Assembly (NCBI GenBank): GCA_947259675.1
Contig: CAMYNE010000420.1
Span: forward strand, 1 to 5,288
Direction: 5' to 3'
Length of the DNA stretch: 5,288 nucleotides
DNA from: an uncultured Pirellulaceae bacterium
GTDB lineage: Bacteria; Planctomycetota; Planctomycetia; Pirellulales; Pirellulaceae
In this document: positions 1-5,288 of the stretch, piece after piece
How the letters are laid out: every line of letters begins with the position of its first letter
How positions within the stretch are numbered: position 1 is the stretch's first letter
The notes under the pieces: model-generated
Database searches by the model: none
Told to the model about the DNA's origin: nothing
The model's input: only the letters and a program-made list of their open reading frames with translations
Position numbers and translations under genes: made by a program

Positions 1-1
1 C

Positions 2-2983
2 TACGAACTCCTTGTGGAACATGCTGACGATGAATCGAAAACAATCGAGTTGAAACTATCATACGCCAAAGCACTTGAGAAAGCTCGCGGCCAAAGATCG
101 GTTTCGTTCCAGTCACCGCAGGCGCCCGTCAATCGTTGGACCATTCGAACGGGCCAAAAAGGGATCGATATTGAAATCGAGCCAATGATTGCAACGACGA
201 AAAAGGATCCGGCTGAGGTGGAGAATGACGGACAAGGCGTCGGCGATGAGATCCTGGCCTTTGTTGGTGCAGCACCGAATGTCGTGATCCGCTGGACGCC
301 TAAAGCCGAAGGAGCAACCGGATTGGCTGCCCTAGTTTCCGCTGAAACACAACAAAGAATCAGGATTGACCAGGGTGTTACCCGAACCAGCGCGACGATT
401 GCACTCGACATATCGCGTGCCGAAGTCGACTCGGTCAAACTTGCCATTTCACCCGGCCACAAAATCGTGAATGTCTTTGACCGCAATGTCAAGAAATGGG
501 ACGTGGAAGAAAAAGATGGAGATCAGATTGTCTCGATTGAGTTTTTTGAGCCGGCGCTGGGACGGCAAAGCCTGGCGGTCGAGCTGGAAAAATTCATCGA
601 CGACATTGAGGCTGAAAAAGTCCAAGCGGCAAAAATTCAGGTCGTCGACGCGTCACGAAATCAAGGAATTGTGCTGGTTAAAATGACGAGCGGGCTGCGA
701 GCCGAAGCGTCCAACAAAAGCGGTTTGCTGCAAATCGACAAAACTGAGCTGCCCCAATCACTTGCGAAACAGCCGTGGAATTTTGTCTATCGATATGCCT
801 CGCTCCCCTACACGCTGTCGTTAAACGTAAAAAAAATTCAGCCGCTGATCAATGTCGAGCAATGGGTCCAAATCGCGTTGGAACCTCAGAAAATGTCGGC
901 TGAGTTGAACGTGGAATATGACATTCAACAAGCTGGAGTTTTTCAGTTGTTGTTGGACATTCCCTCGGAGTTTGAGATACGCGATGTTCGACCCAACACC
1001 GCAAACGGCGTTACAGGCGCCGCAATCGACACCTACTACAAAGACGAGAATAATGAAAACCGCTGGATCGTTACGTTGTCAAGAAAAGGCTTCGGACGAG
1101 TTGGATTGACGATTGTATTGCAGCGCGATCTGTCGGATCCAAACTTGTTGAGCCCCACAGGTTCCGCTTCGGAGATCAAGCTCGAAATCCCCAAAGTAGC
1201 ACTTGACGGCGTCGAATTCTCAAACGGCAGCGTGGTGGTTTACGCGCCTGAAAGTTTGCAGATCAACGCGACCGAAACAACGGGTCTGAGAAACGAGGCG
1301 TTCGAAAACGCAATGCGCGGTCGACCGTCCTTGTCAACTCAAAACGCCGCCCTCCGTCCGGTTCTGACTTATGGGTTTGCGAATTCGGATGCAACTCTGA
1401 ATCTGCAAGTGAAACGCCGCAAGCCCCAAATTACGGTCGAACAATTGCTGGTCGTTTCCGTCAACTCCGGAGTCGTCAAATACGACGCCCGACTGTTTTA
1501 CGACATCCGTTACAGCGGTGTAAAGTCCTTGCGATTAGACGTACCGACACCGTTGGTCGATGAATTGCGGAAGCAATCAAATAACTTCATACACCAGAAA
1601 ATGGAACCGCAACCCGCAGACGTTCCGGAAGGTTACACGGCTTGGGAACTAACGGGCGAAAAAGAACTCTTTGACCGTCATGAGGTGCGTTACACTTGGG
1701 AAAGGAACACCGATGAACTTCCATTGGGGGAAAGCCTTGACGTTCAAGTTGATCGCTTGATGCCATTTGGCGCGGACCGCGCAAGCGGCCAAATTGTGAC
1801 GACAAAATCCGAGACCATCGACATTCGACCAAAAGAGGATGCCGTTGGGCTGCGTGCGATCGATCCGCAAACTGATTTGACTTCCGGCATTTCGATGCCC
1901 GAAGCGGCAATGGCTTTTGAATTCGTTGACGACTGGTCGCTCAGCCTTACGGCAACGCGATACGAATTGGAAAATCTGAAACGAACCAGCATCTCGCGGT
2001 CGTTAGTTCGAGTCGTTTCGCTTCGTCAAAACGAACTATCGGTTCAAGCACTATACAACATCAGAAGCGTCGATCAGCGAATCGCAATTCAAATGCCAGA
2101 AGGATTTGATCCCGCAACTTCATTTGACGATCAACCGATTCGTGTTAACGGGCAGCGGGTAACTCCCGAGCGTGGAGGTAGTGGCCTGATCTACGTTCCC
2201 TTGACGGGACAATCCGCCGATACGCCGTTTTTGCTGGAACTGCGATACTCGATTCCGGGTGGCCATCGCCAAATCGACTTGCCCGTGTTCCCGGATGATC
2301 CAGCCGTGCAGAAAGTTGCCCTTTGTGTTTACTTGCCACATGAAAACGCGCTGATCTATAAGTCGGGTAAGTGGACGGACAAAGCGATCGACGTTGATTC
2401 GACCCTGTTTTCACGGATGTTTAATCGTCGAAACGAGGATGTGAATCGTCTTTTGAGTTGGGTGCAGGAAGGCACCCAGGTGACGACAAATAATCAAAAA
2501 TTTGAAACCGATGGTCGTCCCTATGTATTTACGTCTCTCCGCCCCGAATCGCCGCCCGACGGTTCACTCAGATTGAGGACGTTCAACCTGACAGCTTTGA
2601 ATGTCCTGTTTTGTATCGCCATCGCCGCGGTTGGCCTGTTCATGTTGCCCCAGCGATTCACAACGCAGCTGGCAGCATTGGTCTTGCTTTTGGCTCTTTT
2701 TGTTGCGGTTGGATTGTTCTTCCCTTTGGTAACCGAACATTTAGTTGGCGAAGCTTTGCAGGCAACGCTCGGAATCGTCGCCGTCGTTTGGATTGTTCTT
2801 GACACTGGACGTTGGTGGCGAGCACGAATGGCGGAACGTGAACTTAATCGACGCCAACGAATGACGAGGGTTTCCCCGGACGTTTCCGAGCCACCACCCG
2901 GTCCGGAAGAGGAACCGCCGAAGCCTGCCGATAACAAGCCGACTGATACCGCAACAGATGATGCGGAGGCCGACAATGAATAA
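2..2983 (+). CDS. Large membrane-anchored, periplasmic beta-rich repeat protein (5' partial)
   Basis: The frame is open from the first complete codon at base 2 to TAA at 2981-2983, so the gene enters from upstream and its start is not in the window. GTG at 14 is only the first start-like codon; it has no Shine-Dalgarno sequence, and homology to the downstream gene begins at or before it. The visible part is about 993 residues. It holds the end of an N-terminal beta domain (to about residue 55), a module at 88-192, three repeated modules (about 207-371, 391-565, 584-749), a region to 858, three hydrophobic segments (859-932), a basic stretch (933-952) and an acidic Pro-rich tail (954-989). Cysteines are nearly absent (C771 and C867). 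By comparison with the next gene, about 140 residues, including a signal peptide, should lie upstream. I see no catalytic motif. I cannot assign a function; a structural or binding role in the envelope is inference. The coding call is very secure. Confidence 0.95.
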   Translation, partial: YELLVEHADDESKTIELKLSYAKALEKARGQRSVSFQSPQAPVNRWTIRTGQKGIDIEIEPMIATTKKDPAEVENDGQGVGDEILAFVGAAPNVVIRWTPKAEGATGLAALVSAETQQRIRIDQGVTRTSATIALDISRAEVDSVKLAISPGHKIVNVFDRNVKKWDVEEKDGDQIVSIEFFEPALGRQSLAVELEKFIDDIEAEKVQAAKIQVVDASRNQGIVLVKMTSGLRAEASNKSGLLQIDKTELPQSLAKQPWNFVYRYASLPYTLSLNVKKIQPLINVEQWVQIALEPQKMSAELNVEYDIQQAGVFQLLLDIPSEFEIRDVRPNTANGVTGAAIDTYYKDENNENRWIVTLSRKGFGRVGLTIVLQRDLSDPNLLSPTGSASEIKLEIPKVALDGVEFSNGSVVVYAPESLQINATETTGLRNEAFENAMRGRPSLSTQNAALRPVLTYGFANSDATLNLQVKRRKPQITVEQLLVVSVNSGVVKYDARLFYDIRYSGVKSLRLDVPTPLVDELRKQSNNFIHQKMEPQPADVPEGYTAWELTGEKELFDRHEVRYTWERNTDELPLGESLDVQVDRLMPFGADRASGQIVTTKSETIDIRPKEDAVGLRAIDPQTDLTSGISMPEAAMAFEFVDDWSLSLTATRYELENLKRTSISRSLVRVVSLRQNELSVQALYNIRSVDQRIAIQMPEGFDPATSFDDQPIRVNGQRVTPERGGSGLIYVPLTGQSADTPFLLELRYSIPGGHRQIDLPVFPDDPAVQKVALCVYLPHENALIYKSGKWTDKAIDVDSTLFSRMFNRRNEDVNRLLSWVQEGTQVTTNNQKFETDGRPYVFTSLRPESPPDGSLRLRTFNLTALNVLFCIAIAAVGLFMLPQRFTTQLAALVLLLALFVAVGLFFPLVTEHLVGEALQATLGIVAVVWIVLDTGRWWRARMAERELNRRQRMTRVSPDVSEPPPGPEEEPPKPADNKPTDTATDDAEADNE
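275..2260 (+). other. Repeated beta-rich modules in the first protein
   Basis: Three modules (about residues 207-371, 391-565, 584-749) follow a diverged related unit at 88-192. Each has a strand pair, a variable linker, a strand with an L-x-L-x-V or L-x-L-x-A core, then a Tyr-Asp/Asn-Ile signature followed 14-15 residues later by Pro after a run of alternating hydrophobics: Y302-P317, Y496-P511, Y681-P695. Spacing between the tyrosines is 194 and then 185 residues. Each module closes with a strand pattern such as G-L-T-I-V-L-Q-R or L-L-E-L-R-Y. The alternation suggests beta-sandwich domains, though no named family was recognised. Boundaries are approximate. Confidence 0.6.
2588..2809 (+). 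other. Three C-terminal transmembrane segments of the first protein
   Basis: Residues 859-879, 886-906 and 915-932 are long hydrophobic stretches. The loop between the first two has one Arg (QRFTTQ), the loop between the second and third is acidic (TEHLVGEA), and the last is followed by the basic run R933-W-W-R-A-R938 and more arginines. By the positive-inside rule this places the C-terminus in the cytoplasm and the large N-terminal part in the periplasm, which fits a cleaved signal peptide upstream. The segments are seen directly; topology is inferred. Confidence 0.85.
2873..2980 (+). other. Acidic, proline-rich C-terminal tail of the first protein
   Basis: The last 36 residues (954-989) contain 9 prolines and 12 Asp or Glu and almost no hydrophobic residues, so they are probably disordered. 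They follow an Arg-rich stretch (933-952) that should face the cytoplasm. The DNA of the tail also carries the ribosome binding site and start codon of the next gene, so its last residues are constrained in two frames. Confidence 0.75.
2965..2969 (+). promoter_or_regulatory. Shine-Dalgarno site of the second gene
   Basis: GGAGG lies 6 bases before ATG 2976, within the coding end of the upstream gene. It decides the start: the in-frame ATG codons at 2994 and 2997 have no comparable site and would remove the basic n-region of the signal peptide. Confidence 0.85.
2976..2983 (+). other. 8-base gene overlap, likely translational coupling
   Basis: ATG of the second gene (2976-2978) precedes the TAA of the first (2981-2983) in a different frame, so ribosomes finishing the first gene release next to the second start. 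There is no room for a terminator or a dedicated promoter. Seen directly: the overlap and the ribosome binding site. Inferred: a shared transcript and coupled synthesis of the two proteins. Confidence 0.85.
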
Positions 2984-3050
2984 GAATTTTCGCATGATGT
3001 TGTGGTTTGCATGTTTGTTTACACTGATCTTCATCGGTCCCACAAGCGCT
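2976..3050 (+). other. Sec signal peptide of the second protein
   Basis: Residues 1-25 show a short basic n-region (K3, R6), a hydrophobic core (about 8-20, rich in Leu, Phe, Ile) and a small-residue end T-S-A before Q26-D27, as expected for signal peptidase I. There is no lipobox cysteine at the cleavage site (C13 sits inside the hydrophobic core), so a lipoprotein is unlikely. Confidence 0.88.
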
Positions 3051-5288
3051 CAAGACAAAGCGGAAAAAATACAGCGCGAGATTTACGTTCCCTTTGATGA
3101 TCTTGATGTTCTGCTTGCCGCGAACTCCGATCGAGTATTACTTTCACGAGCTGAGTATCAACAGCTGCTTGAGGCGTCGAAGACTCGAACGATCAGTCGA
3201 GCCCCAGAGGACTCGGTTGTCATTGCTGCAAACTACAAGGGCACTGTTCGCGACGGAATCACGACGATTGTGGGAACTCTCATCGTTGAACCTCTCAACG
3301 ACGGGCTTGTGCAGATACCACTTTCGATCGGTGGCGTGGCGATTCGCAAAGCGACCTTGGGTGATGGACCCGCGAATTTGTGGCGAGACTCGAAAGGCCG
3401 AATCTGGTTGCTGGTTGCCGGGAAAGCGCGAAAAACGTTGACAATCGAAATGACCGTTCCGATGGAGACGACCGCTGCCCGACAATCGATGTCGCTGCAA
3501 TTACCTGTTCCAGCGGCCACGCAAATTGAATTGAGTGTTCCGGGAAACGTCTCACTTAACAATCGATTGTTAAAAGACGATCGAGTCGTTGTTTCTCATA
3601 GTGTTTTGATCCACAAACTCACACCCGATACGCACGAAATGCACCTGACCGGTTCCATGGATGTAATTCATGGTGCCGTTGAGACATTGCGATTTGCCGT
3701 TCCCGATGGCTATCAAATCAGTTCAGTCGCAACGGAGTTGCTTAACCAGTGGGAAATCGAAACAGACGAAAACGGCGGCGACGTATTGAACATTTTGTTA
3801 CGAGTTCCCACTCGTGAAGACGTCGTTGTACACATCGTTGCAAGTCGTGACTCAACAAATATTTCGCCATGGAACGCTCCTCAATTGCGTCCGCTCGATG
3901 TCGCCGGAAGTATTTCGGTTGTCGGTGTGCTTGCCGACATTAGTCTGAAAGCCGAAAAGGTTGAAACAACAGGCGTGACTCCGATCGATCATGAATTTTT
4001 GTCGCGAGCGATTCCGGAAACGCTAACATCAAATCAGTTTGCTAATCCTGTTTCCATCGTAGCGGCGTACTACGCGCCACAAACGGATTATGAAATCAAT
4101 ACCCAATTCGTCCAGCCTGCCCCGGAATTGCTGGTCACATCCAATGCCCGACTCGACTTGAGCGACAAACAACTGGAGCTGCGAGGCGGCGTGTCTCTGG
4201 CCAGCCTGTATGATTCACGATTTGACGTCGATCTAACACTTCCCGTCGGCTGGCGGTTCACGGAAATCACCGGGGAAGACGGTCAACCGATCAAGTTCGA
4301 GCGCTATCCCCAAGCCGATAAATCCCGCATCAAGTGTCGATTGGGAAAACGAATCAAAGACGAACCAACGCGAATTTATTTTGTGGCCCAATCAATACCA
4401 GACGGTTGGATCGAACGCTGGAGCGACAAGACAATTGCCTTTCCCGCGATGACCATCGAAGGAGCCACTCGGCATACCGGGGCGATCGCGGTAACGACGT
4501 CTCCTGATCACGTGTATAAACCAACAGAAATCCGCTCTCTTGATACGCTGTGTGAAAAAGATAAACCGAACTTCAACTTTCAACCGGAAGAAGCTCCTTT
4601 GGCATTCCATTTTAAGTCGCAGGATTTCGGTTTGACGTTGAACATCCATCGACTCGAGCCCATTTTGACGGCTCGCACGTTTACGTTTTTTGAAATTGCA
4701 CCCAATCAAATTCGTGTGCGAAATGAAATTCTGTTTGAGATTCGACAAGCCAAAACTGACTTGCTCAAATTCGAATTGCCAATTTCGACGCCAGAATCAA
4801 TTTCTATTCGCGGTCACAATGTTGAACTCAAAGATTTTTTCAGCGATTCCGATGAATCCAGTCGGAACTGGACCGTGCAGCTGGCTGACAAGAGACTGGG
4901 GCAAGTCCGTCTGTTAGCAGACTATTACTTGACCATCGATGAAGCTCAACTCGCCAATTTGACGCTCCGCCCGATAACGGCAAGCGACGTTCAATTCCAG
5001 TCCGCGATGGTTTCGGTCGAAGGCAACTCAGAACTTGATATTCAAATTGAAACACAGGGCCGCAGCATCGACGTGGGTGAATTGGAAGAGGCGATTTATC
5101 AACCGGGTCGGTACCTGCTGGGTGCCTATTCGTGGACTTCTGACAGCGGCGTGATGACCGTCAAATGCTCTCGCCGCCCGATTTATGGGCTGCCCAGTGC
5201 GATCGTTCAGCGCGCCGAAATGATCACGGCCATTTCGTCTGATGGGCGTTCACAAACGGCAGCGCGTTTTCAACTCGTGACCAATCAG
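2976..5288 (+). CDS. Large secreted beta-rich repeat protein, paralog of the upstream gene (3' partial)
   Basis: An uninterrupted frame of 771 codons runs from ATG 2976 to the last base of the window, and its stop lies beyond. The start is supported by GGAGG at 2965-2969 and by an immediate signal peptide (residues 1-25, likely cut at TSA/QD). After it come a short mature N-terminus with a VPFDDLDVLL...AEYQQLLEAS segment (38-67), a beta-rich N-terminal domain (about 80-190), a module at 208-290, repeated modules at 306-471 and 488-651, and the first part of another from about 665. Alternating hydrophobic residues with turns suggest stacked beta-sandwich domains. Only three cysteines occur after the signal (C454, C526, C731). 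It overlaps the upstream gene by 8 bases and matches it colinearly. If colinearity continues, about 300 residues with membrane segments are missing to the right. No enzyme motif is visible and function is unknown. Export is well supported; the final location depends on the missing C-terminus. Confidence 0.95.
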   Translation, partial: MNKNFRMMLWFACLFTLIFIGPTSAQDKAEKIQREIYVPFDDLDVLLAANSDRVLLSRAEYQQLLEASKTRTISRAPEDSVVIAANYKGTVRDGITTIVGTLIVEPLNDGLVQIPLSIGGVAIRKATLGDGPANLWRDSKGRIWLLVAGKARKTLTIEMTVPMETTAARQSMSLQLPVPAATQIELSVPGNVSLNNRLLKDDRVVVSHSVLIHKLTPDTHEMHLTGSMDVIHGAVETLRFAVPDGYQISSVATELLNQWEIETDENGGDVLNILLRVPTREDVVVHIVASRDSTNISPWNAPQLRPLDVAGSISVVGVLADISLKAEKVETTGVTPIDHEFLSRAIPETLTSNQFANPVSIVAAYYAPQTDYEINTQFVQPAPELLVTSNARLDLSDKQLELRGGVSLASLYDSRFDVDLTLPVGWRFTEITGEDGQPIKFERYPQADKSRIKCRLGKRIKDEPTRIYFVAQSIPDGWIERWSDKTIAFPAMTIEGATRHTGAIAVTTSPDHVYKPTEIRSLDTLCEKDKPNFNFQPEEAPLAFHFKSQDFGLTLNIHRLEPILTARTFTFFEIAPNQIRVRNEILFEIRQAKTDLLKFELPISTPESISIRGHNVELKDFFSDSDESSRNWTVQLADKRLGQVRLLADYYLTIDEAQLANLTLRPITASDVQFQSAMVSVEGNSELDIQIETQGRSIDVGELEEAIYQPGRYLLGAYSWTSDSGVMTVKCSRRPIYGLPSAIVQRAEMITAISSDGRSQTAARFQLVTNQ
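3072..3545 (+). other. N-terminal beta-rich domain of the second protein
   Basis: Residues 33-190 begin with a short segment (I36-Y37-V38-P39-F40 to E60-Y61-Q62-Q63-L64) that looks helical, followed by alternating hydrophobic strands (81-186). From memory, a YVPF/Y...L...LPYEEF-type segment followed by such a domain recurs in large planctomycete secreted proteins; I could not check this. The last third matches the first visible residues of the upstream gene: S171, S173, Q175, P177 and L186 align with its S29, S31, Q33, P35 and I44 at a constant offset of 142. This shows that the upstream gene carries the same domain, cut by the window edge. Confidence 0.6.
3597..5288 (+). other. Repeated beta-rich modules in the second protein
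   Basis: Modules at about residues 208-290, 306-471 and 488-651, and the opening of another from about 665, correspond in order to those of the upstream protein. The third keeps the signature spacing (F587-E588-I589 to P602, 15 residues), with Phe in place of Tyr. In the second the signature is weaker, around L408 to P423. The last module is cut by the window end at about the position of residue 687 of the first protein. Boundaries were set by eye. Confidence 0.55.

Noticed and set aside
14..16. GTG as the start codon of the first gene
   Set aside because: The frame is open further upstream, there is no ribosome binding site, and paralogy to the second gene begins at or before this codon. 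It is a window-edge artefact.
1..492. Minus-strand open frame of 163 residues at the left edge
   Set aside because: Antisense to a long plus-strand frame whose protein matches its downstream paralog; no independent support.
829..836. Run of eight A bases, possible slippage site or sequencing error
   Set aside because: The frame stays open and the module pattern (N-V-K-K-I-Q-P) continues across it, so no frameshift is present. Programmed slippage has no further support.
2994..2999. Tandem ATG codons as an alternative start for the second gene
   Set aside because: They have no Shine-Dalgarno sequence at proper spacing, and starting there would delete the basic n-region of the signal peptide.
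2900..3000. Terminator or promoter between the two genes
   Set aside because: The genes overlap, and I saw no GC-rich hairpin followed by a T run and no convincing -35/-10 pair.
2521..3012. Minus-strand open frame of 163 residues over the end of the first gene
   Set aside because: It lies antisense to the transmembrane and tail coding region and the second gene's start. It has no recognisable protein features, and the plus-strand frames explain every base.
3094..3441. Plus-strand 115-residue frame, and minus-strand frames between 3144 and 3562
   Set aside because: These are out-of-frame readings inside the second gene, Arg- and Ser-rich as expected for shadow frames.
4392..4748. Minus-strand 118-residue frame
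   Set aside because: Contained within the second gene and without coherent domain character.

Overview
This window looks like the interior of one operon from a planctomycete, probably in or near the Pirellulaceae. I base that on arginine codons rich in CGA, frequent TTG, TCG and GAA codons, roughly balanced base composition, and a style of very large secreted, repetitive, cysteine-poor protein that I associate with that phylum. The assignment is inferred, since no marker gene is present.

Layout: two long plus-strand reading frames cover almost every base, and each is cut by a window edge. The first (2..2983) enters from the left without its true start and ends at TAA 2981-2983. It encodes a long series of beta-rich modules, then a cluster of three hydrophobic segments, a basic stretch and an acidic proline-rich tail. 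The second (2976..5288) starts inside the end of the first, with an 8-base overlap and a GGAGG ribosome binding site 6 bases upstream. It begins with a clear Sec signal peptide and stays open to the last base, giving 771 codons without a stop.

Main observation: the two proteins are colinear, diverged paralogs. Read by eye, they share the same module order, with matching anchor residues in several ungapped blocks. Examples are ORF1 residues 131-165 against ORF2 228-262, with a shared Trp, and ORF1 471-511 against ORF2 562-602. Each protein also contains about three internal copies of a module of roughly 185-195 residues, so the locus seems to have grown by module duplication within a gene and then by duplication of the whole gene.

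Working model: both proteins are exported, and the first is held in the inner membrane by its C-terminal helices with its large beta-rich part in the periplasm. Coupled translation would supply the pair in fixed proportion, which fits a complex of two related subunits. No enzyme motif, RNA gene, mobile element, CRISPR array, promoter or terminator was seen, and the biochemical function is unknown. Residue numbers for the first protein count the GTG codon at 14 as residue 1; those for the second count the ATG at 2976 as residue 1.
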